Assembly (NCBI RefSeq): GCF_002970975.1
Contig: NZ_PNFA01000013.1
Location: 84,196 to 148,195 of the forward strand
Direction of reading: 5' to 3'
DNA length: 64,000 nt
From: Microbacterium halophytorum
GTDB lineage: Bacteria; Actinomycetota; Actinomycetes; Actinomycetales; Microbacteriaceae
In this document: in pieces, positions 26,393 through 35,941 of the stretch
How positions within the stretch are numbered: position 1 is the stretch's first letter
How the letters are laid out: each line of letters begins with the position of its first letter
Translations under genes and position numbers: made by a program
Notes under the pieces: model-generated
What the model was told of the DNA's origin: nothing
Database searches by the model: none
What the model saw: only the letters and a program-made list of their open reading frames with translations

Positions 26393-27891
26393 GCGCACCG
26401 CTCGACGAACTGACGAGCTGGCGCGCCGACTGGAAGGGGCTGCGCGTCGCGGTGCTCGGCCTCGCCGCCACCGGCTTCTCCGTCGCGGACACCCTCACGG
26501 AGCTCGGCGCGGACGTCCTCGTCCTCGCCGAGTCGGCGAGCGAGGAGTACGAGCGCCTCATCCCCGTCATCGGCGCGTCGGTGCACATCGGCACGCTCGA
26601 CGAAGCGCCGGATGAGTTGGTCGCCTTCGCTCCCGAGGTGGTCGTCGCCTCGCCCGGCTTTCCCCCGCATCACCCCGTCATCCGGTGGACGCGCGAGCGC
26701 GGCATCGCGCTCTGGGGCGACGTCGAGCTGGCGTGGCGCGTGCGCGACAAGGTCGTGCGCGACGACGGTTCGCCGGCCGATTGGGTGTTCGTCACGGGCA
26801 CCAACGGCAAGACGACGACGACGCGGCTCGCCGCGACGATGCTCGTCGCCGGCGGGCTGCGCGCCGCGCCGTGCGGCAACATCGGCGTGCCGGTGCTCGA
26901 CGCCGTGCGCGACCCCGCGGGCTTCGATGCGCTCGTCGTCGAGCTCTCGAGCCACCAGCTCTGGTACCTCGGCCTGAACGACGGGCCCGGCTCGCCCGTG
27001 CCGCACTCGACCGTCTGCCTCAACCTCGCCGACGACCACCTGCAGTGGCACGGCTCGGCCGAGGCGTACCGCGACGCGAAGGCCGTCGTGTACCGGCACA
27101 CGACGCACGCGTGCGTCTACAACAAGGCAGACGCCGCGACCCTGCGGATGGTCGAGGAAGCGGACGTCGTCGAGGGCGCCAGGGCGATCGGCTTCGACCT
27201 CGGCACGCCGGGCCCGAGCGACCTGGGCGTCGTCGACGGGATCCTCGCCGACCGCGCCTTCCTCGACGACCGCCGCACCTCGGCGCTCGAGCTCGCGACC
27301 GTTGCCGAGCTCGCCGAGCACGGCCTCGGCGCGCCGCACATCGTGCAGAACGCGCTCGCCGCCGCCGCCCTCGCGCGCTCCCTCGGCGTCGCGCCCGGCG
27401 ACATCCGGGTCGGACTGCAGGGCTTCGAGCTCGACCCGCACCGCATCCAGGTCGTGGGGCGCGCGGGCGGCGTGACGTGGGTCGACGACTCGAAGGCGAC
27501 CAACCCGCACGCGGCCGCATCGTCGCTCGCGGCGTACCCGGGGGCGATCTGGGTCGTCGGCGGCCTGCTGAAGGGCGTCGACGTCTCCGAGCTGATCGCG
27601 CAGCGCGGGCCGGGCGCGCGTGCGGCCATCGTCATCGGCGCCGAGCGCGGCGAAGTGCTCGAGGCGTTCGCGCGACACGCGCCCGAGGTGCCGGTGTACG
27701 AGGTCGAGCACGGCGAAAATGTTGACGTGATGGCCCGCGTGGTCGAGCTGGCGGCCTCGGCGGCGCGCGACGGCGACGTGGTCCTTCTCGCACCCGCTGC
27801 GGCATCGTTCGATCAGTTCCGCAGCTACGAGGACCGCGGCGAGAAGTTCGCGGCGGCCGTCAGGGCCCACACGGACAGCGCACGGGAGTGA
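26389..27891 (+). CDS. murD: UDP-N-acetylmuramoylalanine-D-glutamate ligase
   Basis: This 500-residue cytosolic ligase adds D-Glu to UDP-MurNAc-L-Ala. The N-terminal Rossmann part is VAVLGLAATGFSVADTL, the P-loop is TGTNGKTTTTR, and WVDDSKATNPHAA and LLAPAAASFDQF are the late MurD motifs. It is slightly longer than E. coli MurD, with extra residues near 380-400. It overlaps mraY (ATGA). Confidence 0.96.
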   Translation: MSAPLDELTSWRADWKGLRVAVLGLAATGFSVADTLTELGADVLVLAESASEEYERLIPVIGASVHIGTLDEAPDELVAFAPEVVVASPGFPPHHPVIRWTRERGIALWGDVELAWRVRDKVVRDDGSPADWVFVTGTNGKTTTTRLAATMLVAGGLRAAPCGNIGVPVLDAVRDPAGFDALVVELSSHQLWYLGLNDGPGSPVPHSTVCLNLADDHLQWHGSAEAYRDAKAVVYRHTTHACVYNKADAATLRMVEEADVVEGARAIGFDLGTPGPSDLGVVDGILADRAFLDDRRTSALELATVAELAEHGLGAPHIVQNALAAAALARSLGVAPGDIRVGLQGFELDPHRIQVVGRAGGVTWVDDSKATNPHAAASSLAAYPGAIWVVGGLLKGVDVSELIAQRGPGARAAIVIGAERGEVLEAFARHAPEVPVYEVEHGENVDVMARVVELAASAARDGDVVLLAPAAASFDQFRSYEDRGEKFAAAVRAHTDSARE

Positions 27892-27908
27892 CGAGCAGAG
27901 GGGGAGCG

Positions 27909-29126
27909 ATGAGCCAGACCACGACGCGCCCCCCGGGTCACGACCCGCAGGATCCGCGCCCCGGCTTCCTCGCCCGGGTGTCGCTGGGAGCGCGCTTCTC
28001 GGCGGTTCCGCTCGAGTTCCTGCTGCTCGCCTCGAGCGCCCTCATCCTGACGGCGTTCGGCGGCGTCATGGTGCTCTCGGCCACGAGCGTGGAGTCGATC
28101 AGCGCGGGCGGATCGCCGTACGACGGCGCGATCAAGCACGGCATGTTCATCCTCGTCGGCGTGCCGCTGATGTTCCTGCTCAGCCGATTCCCCGCGGCGT
28201 TCTTCCGCCGCGTGGCGTGGCTCGCGCTCGGGCTCGGCCTCGCTCTGCAGATGCTCGTGTTCACACCGCTCGGCTACGAGACCGGCGGAAACCGCAACTG
28301 GATCAGCGTCGGCGGCTTCACGATGCAGCCGTCGGAGTTCCTGAAGCTCGCCTTCGTCGTGTGGCTCGGCTGCATCCTGTACCGCAAGCGCTCGCTGCTG
28401 ACGAACTGGGGCCACGTCTTCATCCCGATCGTGCCGGTCTCGATCCTCGTGATCGGCTCAGTGCTCGCGGGCAAGGACCTCGGCACCGGCATGATCCTGT
28501 TCCTGATCGCCCTCGCGGCGCTGTTCTTCGCGGGCGTGCCCATGCGGCTGTTCATCATCCCCGTGCTGCTGTCGATCGCCGCGGTCGTCGGGCTCGCGAT
28601 CCTGAGCCCGAACCGCATGGGCCGCATCATGAGCTTCCTCGACGAGAACTGCGACTACTACGTCGAGTGCTACCAGCCGACGCACGGCATCTGGGCGCTC
28701 GCTGAGGGCGGCGTGTTCGGCGTCGGCCTGGGCAATTCGAAGCAGAAGTACGGCTGGCTGCCCGCGGCGGCCGACGACTACATCTTCGCGATCCTGGGCG
28801 AGGAGCTCGGTCTGATCGGATGCGCCGTGGTGCTCGTGGTGATCGCGCTGTACGCCTTCGCGGCGTTCCGGATCGTGCGCCGCACGAACGACACGTTCGT
28901 GCGGGTCGTCGCGGGAACGATGACGATCTGGATCGTGGGGCAGTCGCTCATCAACATCGGCGTCGTGATCGGCGTCTTCCCCGTCCTCGGCGTGCCGCTG
29001 CCGTTCGTGTCGTCCGGCGGCACGTCCCTCCTCGCCGTGCTCCTCGGAACGGGCGTGCTCCTGTCGCTGGCCAGGACCCTGCCGCCCATCGAGAGCGGTA
29101 TCGGCGCCGTTCCGCAGAAGCGCTGA
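27909..29126 (+). CDS. ftsW: septal peptidoglycan glycosyltransferase FtsW
   Basis: This 405-residue SEDS-family polymerase makes glycan strands from lipid II at the septum with FtsI. About ten membrane spans are seen; the family signature LPFVSSGGTSLL lies near the C-terminus, and GGNRNWISVGGFTMQPSEFLKLAFV carries the conserved catalytic-region residues. ATG at 27909 is preferred because of GAGGGGGAG upstream; a GTG at 27888 overlapping murD would add seven residues. The C-terminal tail is short. Confidence 0.95.
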   Translation: MSQTTTRPPGHDPQDPRPGFLARVSLGARFSAVPLEFLLLASSALILTAFGGVMVLSATSVESISAGGSPYDGAIKHGMFILVGVPLMFLLSRFPAAFFRRVAWLALGLGLALQMLVFTPLGYETGGNRNWISVGGFTMQPSEFLKLAFVVWLGCILYRKRSLLTNWGHVFIPIVPVSILVIGSVLAGKDLGTGMILFLIALAALFFAGVPMRLFIIPVLLSIAAVVGLAILSPNRMGRIMSFLDENCDYYVECYQPTHGIWALAEGGVFGVGLGNSKQKYGWLPAAADDYIFAILGEELGLIGCAVVLVVIALYAFAAFRIVRRTNDTFVRVVAGTMTIWIVGQSLINIGVVIGVFPVLGVPLPFVSSGGTSLLAVLLGTGVLLSLARTLPPIESGIGAVPQKR

Positions 29127-29191
29127 CACCGCGAGCCGCTGCCGCCGCCGCGTGTACGGGGCCTCCAGCTCGACCTGGGATGATGGATCGG

Positions 29192-30265
29192 GTGACCACT
29201 TACCTCCTCGCGGGCGGCGGAACCGCCGGCCACGTCAACCCCCTCCTCGCCGTCGCCGACGCCCTGCGCGAGCGCGCCCCCGGTGACGAGGTCCTCGTAC
29301 TGGGAACGGCGGAAGGGCTTGAGTCGCGCCTCGTGCCGGAGCGCGGCTATGAGCTGCTGATCGTCGAGAAGGTGCCGTTCCCCCGTCGGCCCAACGGCGC
29401 GGCGCTGCGGTTCCCCGTGCGGTTCTCGCGCGCCGTGAAGCGCGTGCGCCGATACGTACGCGAGCGGGGCGTCGACGTGGTCCTGGGCGTCGGGGGCTAT
29501 GCCGCCACGCCCGCGTATGTCGCGGCGAAGCGCGAGAAGATCCCGTTTGTCGTGCACGAGGCCAATGCGAAGCCCGGCCTGGCGAACATCCTCGGCGCGC
29601 GCTCAGCGTTCGCGGTCGGCACGACATTCCCCGGCACGCCGCTGAAGCGCGGCGAGGTCGTCGGCATGCCGCTGCGGCCGGAGATCGCGGAGCTCGACAG
29701 GGCCGCGCTTCGTGCGGAGGCGGCCGAGGCCTTCGGCCTGGATGCATCGGCGCCCGTGCTGCTCGCGTTCGGCGGCTCGCTCGGGGCGCGGCGCATCAAC
29801 GACGCGCTGTGGCAGGCCCGAGGCGACGTGACCGGCGCCGGCTGGCAGCTCCTGCACGTCGTCGGCGATCGCTCCGATCTCGTGGACCCGGGCGAGCCGG
29901 GGTACGCCCTGCGGTCGTACATCGACCGGATGGACCTCGCGTTCGCGCTGGCGGACGTCGTGCTGTGCCGCTCGGGCGCATCGACGGTCGCCGAGGTCAG
30001 CGCGCTCGGCATCCCCGCGGTCTACGTTCCGTACGCCGTTGGCAACGGGGAGCAGCGGCTCAACGCTCAGAGCTCGATCGACGCCGGCGCGGCGATCGTC
30101 ATCGACGACGCCGACCTCACGCCGGAGACCGTGCGCCGCACGGTCGTGCCGCTCCTGGGCGACGCCGGGCAGATCGCGGCGATGGCGACAGCAGCCGAGG
30201 GCGCCGGAACACGCGAGGGCACCCGCAACGTCATCCGCATGCTGGACGCCGCCGCGGTGCGATGA
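29192..30265 (+). CDS. murG: lipid II synthase MurG
   Basis: This 357-residue GT-B glycosyltransferase attaches GlcNAc to lipid I on the inner membrane face. The family loops LLAGGGTAGHVNPLL at the start and FGGSLGARRIND in the second domain are intact. GTG at 29192 puts the glycine loop at the usual distance from the N-terminus; ATG codons at 29180 and 29183 are alternatives adding three or four residues. It lies 65 bp after ftsW. Confidence 0.95.
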   Translation: MTTYLLAGGGTAGHVNPLLAVADALRERAPGDEVLVLGTAEGLESRLVPERGYELLIVEKVPFPRRPNGAALRFPVRFSRAVKRVRRYVRERGVDVVLGVGGYAATPAYVAAKREKIPFVVHEANAKPGLANILGARSAFAVGTTFPGTPLKRGEVVGMPLRPEIAELDRAALRAEAAEAFGLDASAPVLLAFGGSLGARRINDALWQARGDVTGAGWQLLHVVGDRSDLVDPGEPGYALRSYIDRMDLAFALADVVLCRSGASTVAEVSALGIPAVYVPYAVGNGEQRLNAQSSIDAGAAIVIDDADLTPETVRRTVVPLLGDAGQIAAMATAAEGAGTREGTRNVIRMLDAAAVR

Positions 30266-30272
30266 GGTGCCT

Positions 30273-30402
30273 CCGGCGGCGTTCTCCTCAGTCGCCGACC
30301 TGAGGGTCGACGCCTTCGTCGGCCGTGCCGGACGCACGTTCTCGCGCGGCGAGCGACGGTGCGATGGGGCATGCCCGGCGGCGCTCTCTTCGGTCGCCGA
30401 CC
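30273..30402 (+). repeat. 28-bp imperfect direct repeat in the murG-murC gap
   Basis: The 28-base segments at 30273-30300 and 30375-30402 match at 25 positions; each begins CCGGCGGCG and ends GTCGCCGACC. They sit about 100 bp apart in the 205-bp gap between murG and murC. No gene is seen there. The pair could mark a small duplication or a regulator site. Confidence 0.6.
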
Positions 30403-30455
30403 GGGCAGTGGGCTTCTCCCAGCGCGCCGTCGGCCTCGTCGCAGGTCGCCGTACT

Positions 30456-30461
30456 TAGACT
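30456..30461 (+). promoter_or_regulatory. TAGACT -10-like box before murC
   Basis: TAGACT ends nine bases before the murC ATG and there is no ribosome site, which suggests that murC has its own (near-)leaderless promoter inside the dcw cluster. It follows the largest gap in the cluster before ftsZ. Confidence 0.4.
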
Positions 30462-30470
30462 CGAAGCGCC

Positions 30471-31874
30471 ATGATTACACCCGATCTCAGCGTTCCCATC
30501 CCCGAGCAGATCCGCTCCGTCCACTTCATCGGAATCGGCGGCTCGGGCATCTCGGGCCTCGCGCGCATGTTCCTCGCGGCGGGCATCCCCGTCTCCGGTT
30601 CCGACCGCGCGGAGGGCGGGAACACGCGCGCCCTCGCGGAGCTCGGCGCGACGGTGCACATCGGCCACGACGCCGCGAATCTGGGCGACGTCGACGCCGT
30701 GGTGTACACGAGCGCGATCTGGCCCGAGAACCCCGAGTTCCTGGCGGCGGCGGAGCGCGGCATCCCACGGCTGCACCGCTCGCAGGCGCTGCACTACCTG
30801 ATCGCCGGTCGTCGGCTCGTCGCGGTCGCGGGCGCGCACGGCAAGACGACTTCGACGGGGATGATCGTGACCGCGCTCGCCGAGCTCGGCGCCGACCCCA
30901 GCTACGTCAACGGCGGCGTGATCCAGCAGTTCGGCACGTCGAGCCGCACAGGCAGCGACGAGCTCTTCGTGATCGAGGCCGACGAGTCGGACAAGTCGTT
31001 CCTGCTCTACGACACGTCCGTCGCACTCATCACGAACGTCGACGCCGACCACCTCGAGAACTACGGCAGCCACGAGGCCTTCGACGACGCATTCGTGGCG
31101 TTCGCCGACCGCGCGCGCGAGGCCGTCGTGATCTCCGCCGACGACGAGGGCGCCCGCCGGGTCGGTGCCCGGCTGTCCCACGATCGGGTCGTGACGTTCG
31201 GCGAATCCGCGTCCGCCGACATCCGGATCGTCGATATCGCCTCGACGGGGCCCGTGAGCTTCGCGCTGGAGCACGCGGGCGAGCGCGCCGAGGTCGCCCT
31301 GCGTGTGCCGGGGCGCCACAACGCCGTGAACGCCGCGGGCGCCGTCGCAGTGCTGATGCAGCTGGGGCAGCCGATGGCGGCCGCGGCGCGCGCCGTCGAG
31401 GCGTTCGGCGGCACGGTGCGCCGCTTCGAGCTGCACGGCGTCGAGCGCGGCGTGAGCGTGTACGACGACTACGCGCATCACCCGACGGAGGTCGAAGCCT
31501 GCCTGCAGGCGGCGCGCTCGGTCGTCGGCGAGGGCCGCATCATCGCGATCCAGCAGCCGCACACCTACTCGCGCACCCAGCTGATGCACGCCGAGTTCGC
31601 CGAGGTGCTCGAGCGCCTCGCCGACCACACCGTCATGCTCGACGTCTACGGCGCGCGCGAGGATCCGGTCGAGGGCGTCACGGGCGAGCTCGTCAGCCGC
31701 GACTTCGCCGACCAGGGCAATGTGCACTACGTGCCGGACTGGCAGGAAGCGGCCGACTACACCGCGACGGTCGCCCGCGAGGGCGACTTCGTGATCACGC
31801 TCGGCTGCGGGAACGTCAACCTGATCATCCCGCAGGTGATCGAGGCGCTGCGCGCACCCGTCGGAGCCGAATAG
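30471..31874 (+). CDS. murC: UDP-N-acetylmuramate-L-alanine ligase
   Basis: This 467-residue cytosolic ligase adds the first L-Ala to UDP-MurNAc. The N-terminal motif [17 protein letters not shown] and the P-loop [12 protein letters not shown] are typical; [10 protein letters not shown] and QPHTYSRT are late MurC motifs. The stop codon is followed at once by the ftsQ start, so the two are one translational unit. Confidence 0.96.
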   Translation: MITPDLSVPIPEQIRSVHFIGIGGSGISGLARMFLAAGIPVSGSDRAEGGNTRALAELGATVHIGHDAANLGDVDAVVYTSAIWPENPEFLAAAERGIPRLHRSQALHYLIAGRRLVAVAGAHGKTTSTGMIVTALAELGADPSYVNGGVIQQFGTSSRTGSDELFVIEADESDKSFLLYDTSVALITNVDADHLENYGSHEAFDDAFVAFADRAREAVVISADDEGARRVGARLSHDRVVTFGESASADIRIVDIASTGPVSFALEHAGERAEVALRVPGRHNAVNAAGAVAVLMQLGQPMAAAARAVEAFGGTVRRFELHGVERGVSVYDDYAHHPTEVEACLQAARSVVGEGRIIAIQQPHTYSRTQLMHAEFAEVLERLADHTVMLDVYGAREDPVEGVTGELVSRDFADQGNVHYVPDWQEAADYTATVAREGDFVITLGCGNVNLIIPQVIEALRAPVGAE

Positions 31875-32900
31875 GTGAAGCGCCCAGGCCCGCTCCCGCC
31901 CGCGCGAGCGCCCCAGCCGAAGGCCGAGGCGCCGCGGCCCCCGCGCATCATGGAGCGGGACGCGCGCGAGGACGATGCGAGCCCCGACGAGTTCGTAGGC
32001 GGGGGAGTGAGCGGTTTCCGGCGGTTCGCGGATCGGGCCGCCCATCCGGGCACGGACGAGACGCCGCACCGAGGCGACGCGGCCGAAGGACGAGACGATC
32101 GCGCAGATCTCGGCTGGCCGGACGAGCCCGATCGGGAGGTCGGTTGGTTCGACGTCGCCCGCGCCTCTTGGGCCCGCCGCAGGGCGCTGCGCGCCGAGGC
32201 GCGGCGCTTCACGGCGCGCACCCGTCGCCGTCGCGCCTACTGGCTCGGATCGCTCGGAGCCGTCGCCCTCCTGATCGTCGGCACGCTCGCGGCGGCGTAC
32301 AGCCCGCTCTTCGCGGTGCGCGAGATCACGGTCGCCGGTGCCGACCGCGTCGACGAGGCGGCCGTCGCCGCCGCGCTCGAGGACCAGATCGGCACCCCGA
32401 TGCCGCTCGTCGACCACTCCGCCGTCCAAGCGGCGATGCTCGATTTCCCCCTCGTTGAGACGTATCGCATCGAATCCCGCCCGCCGCACGAACTGGTCGT
32501 GCGGCTCGTCGAGCGCACCCCCGTCGGCGTCGTCGCGTCCGCCGCGGGGTACACCGTCGTCGATGCCGCCGGAGTCGCGCTCTCGACGACGGAGGAGCTG
32601 CCGGAGGGACAGCCGCTGATCGACGTGACCGGCGGCACGTCGTCCGACGCGTTCGCCGCCGCGGGGCAGGTGCTGCGCTCCCTGCCCGCTGGTCTGCGCG
32701 GCGATGTCGCCGAGGTCACCGCGACCACGCCGAACGACGTCGCCATGACGCTCGCCGAGTCCGGGGCGGAGGTCGTGTGGGGCGACGCAGAGGACTCCGC
32801 GCTCAAGGCGCTCGTGCTGGAGCGGGTGATGGCCGATCGGCCGACGAGCGACGCGTCGGTGTACGACGTGTCCTCGCCGAACGCCGCGGTCGTCCGCTGA
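31875..32900 (+). CDS. ftsQ: division protein FtsQ/DivIB
   Basis: This 341-residue bitopic protein has a long charged, Pro-rich cytosolic region (1-115), a single membrane span (YWLGSLGAVALLIVGTLAAAY) and then the POTRA domain starting FAVREITVAGADRVDEAAV and a beta domain. FtsQ links FtsL and FtsB to the synthase complex. The cytosolic part is longer than in E. coli, as is usual for actinobacteria. GTG begins on the base after the murC stop. Confidence 0.9.
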   Translation: MKRPGPLPPARAPQPKAEAPRPPRIMERDAREDDASPDEFVGGGVSGFRRFADRAAHPGTDETPHRGDAAEGRDDRADLGWPDEPDREVGWFDVARASWARRRALRAEARRFTARTRRRRAYWLGSLGAVALLIVGTLAAAYSPLFAVREITVAGADRVDEAAVAAALEDQIGTPMPLVDHSAVQAAMLDFPLVETYRIESRPPHELVVRLVERTPVGVVASAAGYTVVDAAGVALSTTEELPEGQPLIDVTGGTSSDAFAAAGQVLRSLPAGLRGDVAEVTATTPNDVAMTLAESGAEVVWGDAEDSALKALVLERVMADRPTSDASVYDVSSPNAAVVR

Positions 32901-33024
32901 TCCCCCGTCGGCACGGATTCCGCGCCCGGATGCGGCGACACGCCCTGAGCGAGTCGGCCGCGCGCCGCCCGGCCGTTTAGCGTCGGGGGAGAGCAAAACA
33001 GTTGCCGGGAAATACTTTAACCCT

Positions 33025-33041
33025 GATGTAGAGGATGAAGG
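33025..33041 (+). promoter_or_regulatory. GATGTAGAGGATGAAGG motif upstream of ftsZ
   Basis: This motif lies 44 bp before the ftsZ ATG and just after CTTTAACCC; it continues into TTGAAC, so a loose TTTAAC...GGTTGAA inverted pair surrounds it. It matches the element before the second merR gene with one gap and one substitution. FtsR is a known ftsZ activator in Corynebacterium, so this is a candidate FtsR or merR site. TTGCCG at 33002 may be a -35 box. Confidence 0.45.
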
Positions 33042-33084
33042 TTGAACCCGGCGGCCCCACGGTTCGCAATCAACGGAGGCCGGC

Positions 33085-34272
33085 ATGAGCCAGAACCAGA
33101 ACTACCTCGCCGTGATCAAGGTCGTCGGCGTGGGCGGCGGCGGCGTGAACGCCGTCAACCGGATGATCGAGCTCGGCCTCCGCGGGGTCGAGTTCATCGC
33201 CGTGAACACCGACGCGCAGGCGCTGCTGATGAGCGACGCCGACGTGAAGCTCGACGTGGGTCGCGAGCTCACGCGCGGGCTCGGTGCCGGCGCGGACCCC
33301 GAGGTGGGTCGCCGCGCCGCCGAAGACCACCAGGAGGAGATCGAGCAGGCGCTGTCGGGCGCCGACATGGTGTTCGTCACCGCGGGTGAGGGCGGCGGCA
33401 CCGGCACGGGCGCCGCACCCGTCGTCGCGCGCATCGCGAAGTCGATCGGTGCGCTTACGATCGGCGTCGTCACGAAGCCCTTCTCATTCGAGGGGCGCCG
33501 GCGCCAGCAGCAGGCGGAGCTGGGCGTGGCGACCCTGAAGGAAGAGGTCGACACCCTCATCGTGGTGCCGAACGACCGGCTCCTCGAGATCAGCGACCGC
33601 GGCATCTCGATGGTCGAGGCCTTCGCAACCGCCGACCAGGTGCTCCTCGCCGGTGTGCAGGGCATCACCGACCTGATCACGACACCGGGCCTGATCAACC
33701 TCGACTTCGCCGACGTCAAGAGCGTCATGCAGGGGGCAGGATCCGCGCTCATGGGCATCGGCTCGGCGCGCGGTGCCGATCGGGCGATCAAAGCCGCCGA
33801 ACTCGCCGTCGAGTCGCCGCTGCTCGAGGCGTCGATCGAGGGCGCGCACGGCGTGCTGCTGTCGATCCAGGGCGGTTCCAACCTCGGCATCTTCGAGATC
33901 AACGATGCGGCGCAGCTCGTCAAGGAGGCGGCGCACCCCGAGGCGAACATCATCTTCGGCACCGTCATCGACGACACCCTCGGCGACGAGGTCCGCGTCA
34001 CGGTGATCGCCGCCGGCTTCGACGGCGGCGAGCCGCAGGCCAAGCTCGAGGTGCCGGCGATGGCGGCGCGGCCCGCCGTCCCGCAGGAGTCGAACAGCGC
34101 GCCGGCCCCGACTGGGGAGCGGAACGATGACGACGCCGAGGCGACCGATCCGTTCGCGCCCCGGCGCGAGCAGCCGGTCCCCGTGCAGGCGGCCCCGCCC
34201 GTCGTGCCGGACTCAGCCGGCTTCGACCAGGCGTTCGGCGACGACCTCGACATCCCCGAATTCCTGAAGTGA
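33085..34272 (+). CDS. ftsZ: cell division GTPase FtsZ
   Basis: This 395-residue tubulin homologue forms the Z-ring. The tubulin signature [15 protein letters not shown] binds GTP, and [11 protein letters not shown] is the T7 synergy loop that completes GTP hydrolysis in the next subunit. A variable linker (about 320-380) ends in the conserved C-terminal peptide [10 protein letters not shown], which binds partners such as SepF. The ribosome site ACGGAGG precedes the ATG. The stop overlaps yggS by GTGA. The 184-bp gap upstream holds a likely promoter and a shared regulatory motif. Confidence 0.98.
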   Translation: MSQNQNYLAVIKVVGVGGGGVNAVNRMIELGLRGVEFIAVNTDAQALLMSDADVKLDVGRELTRGLGAGADPEVGRRAAEDHQEEIEQALSGADMVFVTAGEGGGTGTGAAPVVARIAKSIGALTIGVVTKPFSFEGRRRQQQAELGVATLKEEVDTLIVVPNDRLLEISDRGISMVEAFATADQVLLAGVQGITDLITTPGLINLDFADVKSVMQGAGSALMGIGSARGADRAIKAAELAVESPLLEASIEGAHGVLLSIQGGSNLGIFEINDAAQLVKEAAHPEANIIFGTVIDDTLGDEVRVTVIAAGFDGGEPQAKLEVPAMAARPAVPQESNSAPAPTGERNDDDAEATDPFAPRREQPVPVQAAPPVVPDSAGFDQAFGDDLDIPEFLK

Positions 34273-34952
34273 CGCAACCCCTCGCAGACCGCCTCGCCTC
34301 GGTCGACGCGCGCATCGACGATGCCGCTCGCGCGGCGGGGCGGTCTTCTGCCGACATCACCCGGATCGTCGTCACCAAGTTCCATCCGGCGTCCCTGATC
34401 CGGGACCTCGCGGAGCTCGGGGTGCGGGACGTCGGCGAGAACCGGCAGCAGGAGCTGACGGCGAAGAGCGCCGAATGCGACGGGCTCGGCGTGCGCTGGC
34501 ACTTCATCGGGCAGGCGCAGACGAAGAAAGCGCGGGCGATCCGGCGCGCGGCGTCCGTCGTGCACTCGGTCGACCGCGAGCGGCTCGTCGACGCGCTGGA
34601 CGCCGCCGGCGAGGGGCAGGATCCGCTCGACGTTCTGGTGCAGGTGAACCTCACGGACGACGAGGGCAGGGGAGGCGCTGCGCCCGACGGCATCGAGAGC
34701 CTCGCCGAGCGCATCGCCGGAAGCGCGGGGCTCGTCCTGCGGGGCGTCATGGCCGTTGCGCCGCTCGGCGAGGAGCCGGGCGCCGCGTTCGCGCGGCTCG
34801 CCGATTGCGCCGGAACCGTGCGCTCCGTCGTCCCCGACGCGACATGGATCTCCGCGGGCATGACGGGGGACTTCGAAGAGGCGATCGCGCACGGCGCGAC
34901 ACACCTGCGAATCGGCGCGGCAATCACGGGCCCGAGGCCCCCGAGGGCATAG
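34269..34952 (+). CDS. YggS/PLPBP-family PLP homeostasis protein
   Basis: This 227-residue single-domain TIM-barrel protein binds pyridoxal phosphate; the Schiff-base lysine is in IVVTKFHP and the family motif is [12 protein letters not shown]. It buffers PLP rather than catalysing a known reaction. Its place between ftsZ and sepF is conserved in Gram-positive bacteria. The GTG overlaps ftsZ. Confidence 0.93.
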   Translation: MTQPLADRLASVDARIDDAARAAGRSSADITRIVVTKFHPASLIRDLAELGVRDVGENRQQELTAKSAECDGLGVRWHFIGQAQTKKARAIRRAASVVHSVDRERLVDALDAAGEGQDPLDVLVQVNLTDDEGRGGAAPDGIESLAERIAGSAGLVLRGVMAVAPLGEEPGAAFARLADCAGTVRSVVPDATWISAGMTGDFEEAIAHGATHLRIGAAITGPRPPRA

Positions 34953-34983
34953 CCTCGGAACAACCAGCACGATGGAGGACGCG

Positions 34984-35475
34984 ATGGGCAACCCGCTGAA
35001 GAAGACGATGGTCTACCTCGGCCTGGCGGACGAGGAAGCCTACGACGAGGCCGCCGCCCGGGCGGAGGAGCCGCGACAGGAGCGCGAGGAGCGCCCCGCG
35101 CGTGCCGAGCGCACGGAGGAGCCGGAGCCGAAGACGGCACCGGTCACGCCGCTGCGCCGCCCCGCCGTCGTGCGCCAGCCCGCTCAGGGCTCGGTGACGG
35201 AGATCGTCACGGTCCACCCGAAGCAGTACCGCGACGCTCAGGCGATCGCGGAGCACTTCCGCGACGGCGTGCCCGTCATCATGAACCTCTCGCAGATGAG
35301 CGACGCCGACGCGCGCCGGCTCGTCGATTTCGCGAGCGGCCTGTCGCTCGGGCTCTACGGCCGCATCGAGCGCGTCACGGCGAAGGTGTTCCTGCTCAGC
35401 CCCGAGAACATCCAGGTCTCGGGTGACGGCAGCATCACGGCCGACGTCGACGGCCCGGCCGCCGCGCTGTCCTGA
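34984..35475 (+). CDS. sepF: FtsZ-anchoring protein SepF
   Basis: This 163-residue protein anchors FtsZ to the membrane in actinobacteria, which lack FtsA. The N-terminal [14 protein letters not shown] forms the membrane-binding helix; an acidic/basic linker (about 18-75) precedes the SepF domain with [26 protein letters not shown] at 34984 is chosen because GGAGGA lies just before it; the ATG at 34972 would include this site. Confidence 0.95.
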   Translation: MGNPLKKTMVYLGLADEEAYDEAAARAEEPRQEREERPARAERTEEPEPKTAPVTPLRRPAVVRQPAQGSVTEIVTVHPKQYRDAQAIAEHFRDGVPVIMNLSQMSDADARRLVDFASGLSLGLYGRIERVTAKVFLLSPENIQVSGDGSITADVDGPAAALS

Positions 35476-35519
35476 TCATCAGGCTCAGCGCGCGCAGAGG
35501 CTCGCGCGGTCTCCCACGA

Positions 35520-35525
35520 TAGGCT
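35520..35525 (+). promoter_or_regulatory. TAGGCT -10-like box, leaderless start of yggT
   Basis: TAGGCT ends seven bases before the GTG of yggT, with no ribosome site between, which fits a leaderless transcript starting at the GTG. Confidence 0.4.
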
Positions 35526-35532
35526 GGTCTGC

Positions 35533-35829
35533 GTGTTCGGTTGGATCTTCACCGCTGTCTACAGCCTGCTCGTGGTCTACCTGCTGGTGCTGTGGGCGCG
35601 GCTCATCCTGAGCTACATCCCGATGTTCAATCGGGGGTGGCGACCGAAGGGTGCCGGGCTCGTGTTCGCGGAGGCCGTGTACACCGTGACCGACCCGCCG
35701 ATCAAACTGCTGCGTCGCTTCATTCCTCCGCTGCGGCTCGGCCAGGTTTCGATCGACTTCTCCTTCATGCTGGTGATGTTCGCGTGCATCATCCTCATGT
35801 CGTTCACGAGCGTGCTCGCCAGGGTGTGA
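35533..35829 (+). CDS. YggT-family membrane protein
   Basis: This 98-residue protein has two membrane spans (IFTAVYSLLVVYLLVLWARLILSYI split by the family loop, and FSFMLVMFACIILMSFTSVLA) and the conserved TDPPIKLLRRFIPPLRLG loop. YggT proteins occur next to sepF in many Gram-positive bacteria and are linked loosely to division or osmotic stress. The function is unproven. Confidence 0.88.
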   Translation: MFGWIFTAVYSLLVVYLLVLWARLILSYIPMFNRGWRPKGAGLVFAEAVYTVTDPPIKLLRRFIPPLRLGQVSIDFSFMLVMFACIILMSFTSVLARV

Positions 35830-35941
35830 GCGCGTCGCCCATCGTCGCGCGGTCGGGGCCCGGGGGTATGCTTGCTTCGCAAGGAGCGCCCAGGCCGACG
35901 CCCGTGGCCACTGTCCATCTCAATTTCACGAGGAGTTACCC

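Noticed and set aside
30288..33086. 932-codon open frame opposite murC and ftsQ
   Set aside because: Composition is that of a codon shadow and it crosses several gene borders.
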